A DNA stretch of 34,360 bases from Mycobacterium sp. (GTDB lineage Bacteria; Actinomycetota; Actinomycetes; Mycobacteriales; Mycobacteriaceae): NCBI GenBank assembly GCA_025965975.1, contig JAOPVX010000080.1, positions 1-34,360 on the forward strand. The letters run 5' to 3'. Under the pieces are notes generated by a model, which made no database searches, was not told the DNA's origin, and saw only the letters and a list, made by a program, of their open reading frames with translations. Shown piece after piece: positions 24,569-34,306 of the stretch. Each line of letters begins with the position of its first letter. The first letter of the stretch is position 1. The position numbers and the translations under genes were made by a program.

Positions 24569-25888
24569 GTGACCAGCACCGCACCAGGTCTGCGCGAATC
24601 AGCCACCTTCGACCGCAACGTCATCCATGAGATCCAGCGCGCCGCCGAGACCGGCATCTACGACATCCGCGGCTGGGGCGCCAAGCGCGCACTGCCCCAC
24701 TTCGACGACCTGCTGTTCCTCGGAGCGTCCATGTCACGCTATCCCCTTGAGGGCTACCGCGAACGCTGCGGCACCGACGTGGTACTCGGCGACCGGCATG
24801 CGCAGTTCCCGTTGCACCTCGACATCCCCGTCACCATCGCCGGGATGAGCTTCGGAGCGCTGTCCGCACCGGCCAAGGAGGCCCTCGGCCGTGCAGCCAG
24901 CGAAGTCGGCACCTCCACCACCACGGGCGACGGCGGCATGACGCCCGAAGAGCGCGGCCAATCCAAGAATCTGGTGTACCAATACCTTCCGTCGCGCTAC
25001 GGGATGAACCCGGACGACCTGCGCAAGGCCGACGCCATCGAGATCGTGCTCGGCCAGGGCGCCAAACCCGGCGGGGGCGGCATGCTGCTCGGGCAGAAGA
25101 TCGACGAACGCGTCGCAGCGATGCGCACCCTGCCCGAAGGGGTGGACCAGCGCAGCGCCTGCCGCCATCCCGACTGGACCGGGCCGGACGATCTCGCCAT
25201 CAAGATCGTCGAGCTACGCGAGATCACTAACTGGGAAAAACCCATCTACATCAAGGTCGGTGCCACCCGGACCTATTACGACGTCCAACTCGCCGTGAAG
25301 TGCGGTGCCGACGTGGTCGTCGTCGACGGCATGCAGGGCGGCACCGCCGCGACGCAGGACGTGTTCATCGAACACGTCGGCATTCCCACCCTCGCCGCGA
25401 TTCCGCAAGCGGTACAGGCACTGCAGGAACTCGGCATGCATCACAACGTGCAGCTGATCGTGTCCGGCGGCATCCGCACCGGCGCCGACGTCGCCAAGGC
25501 GATGGCGCTCGGGGCGGACGCCGTTGCCATCGGCACTGCCGCCCTCATCGCGCTCGGCGACAACCATCCCCGCTACGCCGCGCAGTACCGCGAACTCGGG
25601 TCAGAGGCAGGCTTCTACGATGACTTCCAAGCCGGGCGCGATCCCGCCGGTATCACCACTCAGGACCCGATGTTGGCGCAGCGGCTCGACCCGGTTGAGG
25701 GGGCGCGGCGTGTCGCGAACTATCTTCGGGTGCTCACCATGGAGGCCCAGACTCTCGCCAGGGCGTGCGGAAAGTCGCATCTGCGCAACCTCGAACCCGA
25801 AGACCTCGTGGCCCTTACCGTCGAGTCCGCCGCCATGGCTCGAGTCCCGCTGGCAGGGACCAACTGGATCCCCGGCGCGACAACGTAG
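24569..25888 (+). CDS. glxD: FMN-binding glutamate synthase subunit (GlxD/MgsC-like)
   Basis: 439 residues from GTG 24569 (GAGGAGA upstream). It is the FMN/TIM-barrel part of glutamate synthase: ITIAGMSFGALSAPAKEALG in near form, GTSTTTGDGGMTPEERGQSK, GQGAKPGGGGMLLGQKI, GGTAATQDVFIEHVG and LIVSGGIRTGADVAKAMALG. The C-terminal region reads GRDPAGITTQDPMLAQRL where GltB-type enzymes carry the Cys ligands of a 3Fe-4S cluster. Only four Cys are present in the protein and none cluster, so this subunit has no Fe-S centre. It should combine the transferred nitrogen with 2-oxoglutarate to form glutamate or an N-alkylglutamate. Confidence 0.85.
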   Translation: MTSTAPGLRESATFDRNVIHEIQRAAETGIYDIRGWGAKRALPHFDDLLFLGASMSRYPLEGYRERCGTDVVLGDRHAQFPLHLDIPVTIAGMSFGALSAPAKEALGRAASEVGTSTTTGDGGMTPEERGQSKNLVYQYLPSRYGMNPDDLRKADAIEIVLGQGAKPGGGGMLLGQKIDERVAAMRTLPEGVDQRSACRHPDWTGPDDLAIKIVELREITNWEKPIYIKVGATRTYYDVQLAVKCGADVVVVDGMQGGTAATQDVFIEHVGIPTLAAIPQAVQALQELGMHHNVQLIVSGGIRTGADVAKAMALGADAVAIGTAALIALGDNHPRYAAQYRELGSEAGFYDDFQAGRDPAGITTQDPMLAQRLDPVEGARRVANYLRVLTMEAQTLARACGKSHLRNLEPEDLVALTVESAAMARVPLAGTNWIPGATT

Positions 25889-26008
25889 ACACAGGCGGCC
25901 CGACGGGTGATGCGGCCGGACACGTCTCGTTGCGCCGCGACAGTCATTCTCAGCCCCGCCGTCTCTCTACGGCCAGGACCTGACCGAACCGCTCACGATG
26001 GCACAGGC

Positions 26009-26131
26009 ATGACTGGTGTCCGAATCATCAACCCCGGCAACGGTGTTGAGACTGCGCTGGCTGCAGAGCTGGTCACCGACGCGATGGGCGGTGCCGCGCG
26101 CACCTCGGCATTTCTGGACAGCTCGGGGTAG
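26009..26131 (+). pseudogene. Short orphan fragment, possibly transposase-derived
   Basis: A frame from ATG 26009 reads TGVRIINPGNGVETALAAEL then VTDAMGGAARTSAFLDSSG. The stretch AELVTDAM resembles the AELVTDAL segment of IS3-type integrase domains, but the match is too short to be sure. It is squeezed between the glxD 3' end and the convergent methyltransferase gene. It could be chance. Confidence 0.2.
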
Positions 26132-26144
26132 GCCCGGCAGTTGG

Positions 26145-27071
26145 CTACCTGCGGGTGGCGGTGACGTAGGTGAACGAATCGAAATCCGGCGCGTCGTCAT
26201 CGGCTGATGCCGGCGCCGTAAACCCGTTGCGGGTGAACAAGTCGGACATCTTAGTTTCCGACGACGCCCAGCCATGACCGTTCAGGTACTGCGCCACATC
26301 ATGGCGGTCGCCGGAGTACCACAGATCGGTCATCTCAACGTCGAAGCCGTGCTGTCTCCAGCTGTCAACCACTGCATGCATGCGGTCTTGCATGGCGGTC
26401 GTCACTGCGCCACCACCGCCCATGTTCTCTGCCACTAACCGGCTGCCGGAGGCGCTGAGACCGGTGATGTTGTCCAGCAGCCGATCCTGAGCCTCTGGTG
26501 GCAGAAACGCCAGTAGGCCTTCGGCGCTCCACGCCGTTGGCTGCGCCGCATCAAAATCCGCGTCGCTCAGCGCTGAGGGCCAGTCCTGGCGCAGATCGAT
26601 CGGCACCGTTCGGCGCTCAGCGGTCGGAATGGCGCCGATGTCCTGCAAGGTGCGCGTCTTGAACTCGATGACTTCGGGTTGGTCGATCTCATACACCGTC
26701 GTCCCCATCGGCCACCCCAGGCGGTACGCCCGTGCGTCGAGCCCTGCCGCCAGGATCACCGCCTGGCGTATGCCGCTGGTGGCGGCGTCGGTGAAGAAGT
26801 CGTCAATGAGCTTGGTGCGCACGGCCATCATCGCGGACATTTGCGCCATCCCCCACGCAGCGCCTCCGTCGACCTCAGCGGGATCGAGCTCACCGGTGGC
26901 CAGCCGCGTAAAGAAGTCAACGCCCACCGCGCGGACCAGCGGTTCGGCGAACGGGTCGTCGATCAGTGGGTTGGCGCCCCGACTGGCCAACGCCCGCCCG
27001 ACCGCCACCCCGGTCGCGGTCGCTCCCACGCTCGTCGTGAGGTCCCAGGTGTCGTCATCTGTTCGTGCCAT
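26145..27071 (-). CDS. SAM-dependent methyltransferase, mycobacterial LCM family
   Basis: 308 residues beginning MARTDDDTWDLTTSVGATAT, the hallmark of the large mycobacterial TIGR00027/LCM-type methyltransferase family. The SAM-binding motif is VILAAGLDARAYRL, with TVYEIDQPEVIEFKT supplying the acidic ribose-binding residue. The active side chains near WSAEGLLAFLPPEAQDRLLD follow the family. Substrate is unknown; members are paralogous and probably methylate carboxyl or phenol groups of metabolites. The start is set by GGAGAGGGCG before ATG, so upstream codons to 27191 are not part of it. Confidence 0.9.
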   Translation of the reverse strand: MARTDDDTWDLTTSVGATATGVAVGRALASRGANPLIDDPFAEPLVRAVGVDFFTRLATGELDPAEVDGGAAWGMAQMSAMMAVRTKLIDDFFTDAATSGIRQAVILAAGLDARAYRLGWPMGTTVYEIDQPEVIEFKTRTLQDIGAIPTAERRTVPIDLRQDWPSALSDADFDAAQPTAWSAEGLLAFLPPEAQDRLLDNITGLSASGSRLVAENMGGGGAVTTAMQDRMHAVVDSWRQHGFDVEMTDLWYSGDRHDVAQYLNGHGWASSETKMSDLFTRNGFTAPASADDDAPDFDSFTYVTATRR

Positions 27072-27275
27072 TTCGCCCTCTCCACGTGAACTCGTTGGGC
27101 ATAACGCCCAGACGCTGCACCCGAGCCGGACTGTACGCCGCGAAACTGATGAGACCCTGATCGCTTCGGCCGCCGACCGAATCCGTTGCAAGCGACCATC
27201 AATCGCGTAGCCACGTCCTTGCTGGCGGCGGGTCGGGGTACTGAGATCGGGTTACTGAAGCAGGGAGCGCGGCTA

Positions 27276-27380
27276 CGTACGCTGGGCTATGCGGCGACGG
27301 TGCATTCGGCGCAGGGCGTCACTGGTCCCCGAGGTGATTGGACGCCACGAGCAACCTCGCCGCGCCCCGCCACACAGTGA
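27276..27380 (+). pseudogene. Ghost of a second MobF relaxase-helicase
   Basis: CTGGGCTATGCGGCGACGGT followed by GCATTCGGCGCAGGGCGTCAC encodes LGYAATVHSAQGVT, identical to residues 771-784 of the relaxase at 11438. From 27328 another frame encodes PEVIGRHEQPRRA, matching the relaxase C-terminus near residue 887 (EVIQRHEQRRRAR). About 100 codons between these two parts are missing. Only these two islands remain, joined out of frame, so it is a deletion relic of a second copy. Confidence 0.75.
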
Positions 27381-27404
27381 TTGGGCTGGCGATCAGCAAT
27401 CGGC

Positions 27405-27701
27405 CTAGTTGCACCCGGCAGCGTTGACCCAGCGGCCGTTGTAGCTCACGCACCCGGTGACGTTCGGGGGCGGGGGTGGGTCGTACGGCATCGGCGCGTA
27501 ATAGGCCGGCGGCGGAACGTACGGCGCAACTGCGTCGGCGATGTTCGCGCAGCCACTTACGGTCACCCGTCGGCCGGCGCTTGCGCATACATCGGCGTTG
27601 GCGACCCCGGAGGCCCGAATAGTCACGATCCCCGCGGGGACAGCCGCAAGGGCGAAAACGGTCGCCGCCGCTACGGCCCACGATCGTGTCCAATGAGTCA
27701 T
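27405..27701 (-). CDS. Small exported Pro-rich protein
   Basis: 98 residues with a signal peptide (MTHWTRSWAVAAATVFALAA, cleavage near ANA-D). The mature part has four Cys in two pairs (DVCASAGRR, VSGCAN, VTGCVSYNG, AAGCN) around a Pro-rich linker (APYVPPPAYYAPMPYDPPPPP). The spaced Cys and C-terminal NGRWVNAAGCN suggest a small disulfide-bonded domain. Function unknown. Lies 48 bases downstream of the haemophore gene on the same strand and may be in its operon. Confidence 0.75.
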   Translation of the reverse strand: MTHWTRSWAVAAATVFALAAVPAGIVTIRASGVANADVCASAGRRVTVSGCANIADAVAPYVPPPAYYAPMPYDPPPPPNVTGCVSYNGRWVNAAGCN

Positions 27702-27749
27702 GTCTTTTGTCTCCTCACCGGCGGGTTGGCGTATATAGGTCGAAGGTCA

Positions 27750-28142
27750 CTATTGACCCAACATAGGGTGGTAATCGCAGCGACTCCTCAGGTCGGTGAG
27801 AGGCTGACGGATCCCGTTGATGTCGGATTCAACCTGAGGGTTGGCGGTCATGTAATTCTGGACGTCGCCGCGGATCTCCTCGTTCGGCAGCCCACGAAGG
27901 CCGGTGAAGAAGTTGTTGACATCTGGGTGGCTGAACATATAACCCGCCATCGCGGTTCCGACGGTGCCCGACGCCTGGGCGAGGTCGGCGGCCGTGCAGC
28001 CAGGAGGGGGTGGAGGTGGTGCGGCGGGCGTGGGTTCAGCAAGCGCAAGCGCGGCTGTCCCAAACAGCATCGCACCGGCCATGGCGCCAGTACCGATCAC
28101 TCCCACCAACGCGCTGCGCATCGTTCGTCCTGACAGAAACAT
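27750..28142 (-). CDS. Haemophore-related exported protein (MHB domain)
   Basis: 130 residues from ATG 28142, with AAGGGAG eight bases upstream; earlier in-frame codons lack a ribosome binding site. A signal peptide (SALVGVIGTGAMAGAMLFGT, cleavage at ALA-E) and Pro linker lead to the helical MHB domain. Its first Cys (GCTAADLAQASGTVGTAMAG) pairs with the last (RSRCDYHP). In between is YMFSHPDVNNFFTGLRGLPN. Rv0203-type proteins carry haem across the envelope. Here no MmpL3/11 partner is adjacent. The family assignment is strong; haem binding itself is not shown. Confidence 0.85.
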   Translation of the reverse strand: MFLSGRTMRSALVGVIGTGAMAGAMLFGTAALALAEPTPAAPPPPPPGCTAADLAQASGTVGTAMAGYMFSHPDVNNFFTGLRGLPNEEIRGDVQNYMTANPQVESDINGIRQPLTDLRSRCDYHPMLGQ

Positions 28143-28391
28143 GCGTTGGCTCCCTTCATCCAGTGTTTGGCCGGCTATCGACACCGCATAGCTGACCACA
28201 ACCGACGAAGAAATTGTCTCGAATGCCAATTCGAGGGCAATCCCGCGAGCCGATCTCGGATGCACCGGCGGCGCAGCGCAGACCTGATATCGGCCGACTC
28301 ATCGACCGCGGTCGTGAAACCCCTCGCGATGCCGACGTTGAATCGTTCACATTGAACGGTGGCCGAACGTCCGGTCACCCGCATCATTGCA

Positions 28392-28416
28392 CTGAGCCAA
28401 TCACTCATTGGCTCAG
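28392..28416. promoter_or_regulatory. Perfect 10-bp inverted repeat with 5-base loop
   Basis: CTGAGCCAAT (28392-28401), CACTC, ATTGGCTCAG (28407-28416) form an uninterrupted 10-bp stem. It sits 45 bases past the antiporter stop codon. On the minus strand no T-run follows; on the plus strand GATTTTC follows. It may be a terminator for minus-strand transcription without U-tract, or an operator of TetR-like symmetry. The remainder of 28143-28460 shows no gene. Confidence 0.6.
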
Positions 28417-28460
28417 CGATTTTCGAGACGCAATCGAACGGAATCTGCCGATCGAAGCGG

Positions 28461-29675
28461 TTACGACGTCTCCTTCGAGGTGTCCTTCAGTTCACCCAGC
28501 CGAATGCCCAGCGGTGCGGTAAAGCTGTGTACGACCAGGCTTACCGTGACGGTCACCACCACGGCTTGCGTAATCAGGGCACCCTGTTGGATCTCGCCCC
28601 GCTCGATCACTATCAGGCCCAGGACAAGAGTTCCGATTCCACGTGGGCCGAACCACCCCATAAACAGTGTGCTGCGCGCGGGCAGCGCGCTGCCGACCAA
28701 CGCAATGGCGACCGCCGCGACTCGCACCGCGATCACGGCGAGGACAGCGAAGACGACCACTCGCCAGCCGGCGTCACGCCAGGACGGTACGACCGCCGCG
28801 CCGCCGAACAGGGCGAACACCAGCAGTTCCAGGAGCTGACCGGCCGCGTCGGACACCTGGGTCGTCGCTACCTCGCCAGCGCTTTTCGATGATGCGATTG
28901 CGAAGCCAAGGCCAGCGGCGAAGGCGGTGACAAAGCCGCTACCGTGCAACCGCTCGCCCACTCCGAAGCAGACGATCGCAAGGGCCAAGGTCGCCAACTG
29001 CGCCCACGTGCCACTCATCCAGCCGCGGGCAGAGGACTTCGAGATCACCAGGCCGCCGAGCACACCGATCACAACACCTGCGGCCAGTGAGACAAATTCA
29101 GTACGAAACGCGAACCATGCCCAATGCCCGGCGGCGGGATGGGTCTGCTCGGAAGCCAGAGCAACAGCGCCCAGCAGCGCAGCCAATGCGAACCCGTCGT
29201 AGAAGCCGCTCTCGATCGACAGTGCGTGCCGCACACGCTCCGGGATGCGTCGGTCCTCGAGCAGGGCGTCAATCAACGCGACTTCGGTGGGCGCGACGAT
29301 GATCGCCAGACAAACCGCTTCCCAGAACGGCAGCGCTGGGAGAACCAGGACCGCGATAAGCGTGCCGAGGGCGACCGTGATGGGTATTCCGAAGCCGAGT
29401 AGGCGCAGCGATAGATGCCCTCGACGGAGGACGATACGCAGGTCAAGCGCGGAGGCCTGGTTGAACAGAATTACCGTCAGGGCCAGATTGGCGAGGACCG
29501 TGAATCCTCTTGTGTGCACATCCACCTCGACCAATCCGAGGCAGGATGGCCCGAGGACGACTCCCACAACGACAAAGATGAGCGCAGGCGCGAGGTACCA
29601 CCGCCTGACCAAGCCGGAGACCATCGCATAGCAGAGCACCAAAATGGTGAGGACGAAGGCTGTCTGGGTGTCCAC
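28461..29675 (-). CDS. CPA-type cation/proton antiporter
   Basis: 404 residues from GTG 29675, preceded by GGGAGCGG. About twelve helices cover the protein. Family marks are PALIFVVVGVVLGPSCLGLV, LTVILFNQASALDLRIVL and the core AIIVAPTEVALIDALLEDRR then ALSIESGFYDGFALAALL. In CPA1 antiporters this last site is usually ESxxNDG; here it is ESGFYDG, so the Asn of the ion-binding pair is Tyr while Asp is kept. Na+ or K+ exchange for H+ across the membrane is expected. The Asn-to-Tyr change may alter ion specificity. Confidence 0.85.
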   Translation of the reverse strand: MDTQTAFVLTILVLCYAMVSGLVRRWYLAPALIFVVVGVVLGPSCLGLVEVDVHTRGFTVLANLALTVILFNQASALDLRIVLRRGHLSLRLLGFGIPITVALGTLIAVLVLPALPFWEAVCLAIIVAPTEVALIDALLEDRRIPERVRHALSIESGFYDGFALAALLGAVALASEQTHPAAGHWAWFAFRTEFVSLAAGVVIGVLGGLVISKSSARGWMSGTWAQLATLALAIVCFGVGERLHGSGFVTAFAAGLGFAIASSKSAGEVATTQVSDAAGQLLELLVFALFGGAAVVPSWRDAGWRVVVFAVLAVIAVRVAAVAIALVGSALPARSTLFMGWFGPRGIGTLVLGLIVIERGEIQQGALITQAVVVTVTVSLVVHSFTAPLGIRLGELKDTSKETS

Positions 29676-30006
29676 TAGCCGCTCCCGCCACAGGTGCTGC
29701 GCGCTGCCGAGCAGCGCCCCGTACGCGTGCTCAATATTCGCACCCGCCACCCTGCGCGCTGTCCCTGGTCTCTGCGCGACGAAATTTGGCCGATCTCGAC
29801 TGGATTTCGACGCCACCTGGCTGGTGTAGCCCGAACGCTTACTGGCGCAGGCGATAACCACCTTGCGGCCGCTCCCAAACCGGAGCGGCGGCTGCTTATG
29901 TCGCCGAGATTATCGGGACCGAAGGAACTATCGGAATCTCCGACAATTCGTATCTGGGACTGCGAGGCGGCTTCGAATGGACAGCCGATCCGTGATGGCG
30001 TGAGAT

Positions 30007-30026
30007 ATTTGACAACGCAGTCAAAT
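30007..30026 (+). promoter_or_regulatory. Inverted repeat ATTTGAC-N6-GTCAAAT
   Basis: Two perfect 7-bp arms (30007-30013, 30020-30026) separated by AACGCA, ending 21 bases before the ATG at 30048. The size and symmetry suit a dimeric repressor. TTGACA at 30009-30014 could also be a -35 element. It survives upstream of a gene that is itself wrecked. The rest of 29676-30047 is the divergent region between the antiporter and this gene and shows no other gene. Confidence 0.4.
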
Positions 30027-30047
30027 TGAGAGAGATGTGCAGGCAAC

Positions 30048-32116
<2,069 letters not shown>

Positions 32117-32120
<4 letters not shown>

Positions 32121-32785
32121 TGCGCGCCAAGCTGGTAGCCGGTGCCATGCACGGTGTGGACGATGCCCCGTCCGAGCTTGCGGCGCAGGTAGTGCACGTA
32201 GGTGTCGATGGCTCCCGACGAATCGACGCCGTCGAATACCGCATCGAGCAGCTGACCGCGGGTGAAGACCCGACGTGGGGCGCTCATCAGAACGCCGAGC
32301 AGCGCCGCCTCACGCTCGGACAATTCGACACCGACACCGAAACCGCCGACGGTGCTGCCACTTACGGTGCGCGTCACCCGATCCAGACGGAGCCCGCCGA
32401 CGCGCAACGTCGAGCGGCCGTCGGGTCGGCGCAGCAATGCCCGCACCCGGGCTAGCAGTTCTGGTATCTCGAACGGTTTGACCAAATAGTCCTGCGCGCC
32501 GGCGTCGAGGCCCTCGACCCGATCCGCGACCGAACCCCGCGCGGTTAGCAGCAGCGCAGGCGTGACGATACCGCGGGATCGGAGCACGGCGACCAGTTCG
32601 GACCCGTCCATCACCGGCAATCCGCGATCGACGATCATGGCGTCGTAGCTGCCGGTGAGGCCGCGGTGCAGGCCTTGCTGGCCGTCGTACGCGACGTCGA
32701 CGAAATAGCCCTCGTCGGTGAGGAGCTCGGTGAGCAATGCGACGAGTGCACGGTCGTCCTCGACGATCAGCAATCGCTCGCTCAC
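32117..32785 (-). CDS. OmpR-family response regulator
   Basis: 222 residues from GTG 32785. The receiver has the acidic pocket EDD (Glu9-Asp11), phosphoacceptor Asp53 in MIVDRGLPVMDG, Thr81 and Lys103 (DYLVKPFE). The winged-helix output domain follows (LSEREAALLGVLMSAPRRVF, and IDTYVHYLRRKLGRGIVHTV with HGTGYQLG). It is first in the pair with the kinase and lies 61 bases from the divergent start at 32847, which makes control of that operon likely. Confidence 0.92.
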
Positions 32786-32846
32786 CCACCGAGCGTGCCA
32801 CGCCACTTCTTCGAGGACGCTAAGAAACCGGTGGCACCTTCGGGAC

Positions 32847-33359
32847 ATGGACTCACCTCGTCTGGGTTTCCGTCGCGCGACGGTCACCTCGTGGGCGCTG
32901 GTGGGTATCGGCATCGCCGGCGTCGCAGGCGCCTCGGCCCTTGCCTACGCGGATACCGTCAAGCCGGCGGTCGCGGACGTCCCGGCCGATGCCACGGTTC
33001 CCGAACCGGAGGTGTTGACTCCGTCCCCCGCCGAGAACCTTCCACCGGCACCGGACGTCGTGACGACGGCCGAGGGCCCACCGCCACCGCCCATCTCGGC
33101 AACGACCGCGCCACGCGCACCGGAAGACACACCGCAGACGACCGGTGAACAACCCCCGGTCACGACCTACACCCCGGTGCCTGAATACACGCCCCAGTAC
33201 ACGCCCGAACCAACTGTCGAGCAGGCCCCGCCCGTCACCCATCAAGCACCGGCAACCCAGGCCCAAGCTCCCCCGACAACCAAGGAGCGCAATCTCACCC
33301 CGACGACGGTGATGGCGCCGAACTACTCCCCACACGTGACGATTTCGCGCGGCTCGTGA
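32847..33359 (+). CDS. Exported Pro/Thr-rich protein of the ApbE operon
   Basis: 170 residues. A membrane anchor or signal (TVTSWALVGIGIAGVAGASA, about residues 12-31) is followed by an entirely low-complexity Pro/Thr/Glu/Ala mature part (YTPVPEYTPQYTPEPTVEQA), with no Cys. It has no FMN-binding domain and no S/T-x-GA-T flavinylation motif, although it lies where an FMN-binding acceptor is usual in such operons. It may be a wall-spanning linker or scaffold. The stop overlaps the ApbE start (GTGA). Confidence 0.75.
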   Translation: MDSPRLGFRRATVTSWALVGIGIAGVAGASALAYADTVKPAVADVPADATVPEPEVLTPSPAENLPPAPDVVTTAEGPPPPPISATTAPRAPEDTPQTTGEQPPVTTYTPVPEYTPQYTPEPTVEQAPPVTHQAPATQAQAPPTTKERNLTPTTVMAPNYSPHVTISRGS

Positions 33360-34306
33360 CTGTCGCCCCCGAGCAACTCACTGACTCCGGCGCGGACACT
33401 GCGACAACGCAGTGGCAGCGTTGGAGCACCACCATGCAGATCGTCGTCACCGATCCCGATTCGCTGGCCGCCGCCCGCCGGGAGGTCGACGCCGAACTCG
33501 ACACCGTCGACGCTGCCGCATCGCGATTTCGGCCCGATTCGGAGATCAACGCGCTCGCAGCGTCAGCCGGACGGCCGACTCGGGTAAGTGAGCTACTGGC
33601 GGACCTGCTCGAGGCCGCGCTCACGGCAGCCCGCCAGACCGACGGCGATGTCGATCCGACGATCGGCGCGGCAATGATCGCCCTTGGATATGACCGCGAC
33701 ATCACCACGCTCGGACACACTCACCGAGTGAGCGCGTCGATGAGCATTCCGGCGAGGTGGTCCATGATCACCCTCGAGGATCGCGTCGTGACCGCGCCGC
33801 CCGGCATTCTGCTCGACCTCGGAGCGACAGCCAAGGCGATCGCCGCGGACCGTTGCGCCCACCGCGCCTACCACGCCACCGGTAGCGGCGTGCTCATCAA
33901 CCTGGGTGGTGACATCGCCACCGCGGGACCGGCGCCCGACGGTGGCTGGCAGGTACTGGTCCACGATGACGCCGACGATCCGGCGGGTTCGGTGGCGCTT
34001 CCATCAGAGGCCGCGTTGGCCACGTCGAGCACGATTCGCCGTCGGTGGCGATGCGATGGGAACGTCGTCCACCACATCCTCGACCCGCGGACGGGGTGGT
34101 CTGCAGATCCGGTGTGGCGCACGGTAAGTGTCGCCGCCCAAACCTGCCTGGCCGCCAACACGGTCAGCACAGCTGCGATCATCCGCGGATGGCGGGCACT
34201 GGATTGGATTCGCGCACTTGGTATTCCCGCGCGACTGGTGGACAGCGAGCGCAACGTCCACACCGTCTGTGGGTGGCCTGCCGAAGGCACAGGAGCGCGG
34301 CAGTGA
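33356..34306 (+). CDS. ApbE-type FAD:protein FMN transferase
   Basis: 316 residues from GTG 33356. The family marks are MQIVVTDPDSLAAARREVDA, ASRFRPDSEINALAAS, ARQTDGDVDPTIGAAMIALG, LLDLGATAKAIAADRCAHRA, GVLINLGGDIATAGPAPDGG and VVHHILDPRTG. ApbE attaches FMN to Thr/Ser of exported or membrane proteins. Usually it has a lipoprotein or Tat signal; none is visible here, so it may act in the cytoplasm or be exported by other means. It is coupled to both neighbours by four-base overlaps. Confidence 0.88.
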   Translation: MTVAPEQLTDSGADTATTQWQRWSTTMQIVVTDPDSLAAARREVDAELDTVDAAASRFRPDSEINALAASAGRPTRVSELLADLLEAALTAARQTDGDVDPTIGAAMIALGYDRDITTLGHTHRVSASMSIPARWSMITLEDRVVTAPPGILLDLGATAKAIAADRCAHRAYHATGSGVLINLGGDIATAGPAPDGGWQVLVHDDADDPAGSVALPSEAALATSSTIRRRWRCDGNVVHHILDPRTGWSADPVWRTVSVAAQTCLAANTVSTAAIIRGWRALDWIRALGIPARLVDSERNVHTVCGWPAEGTGARQ

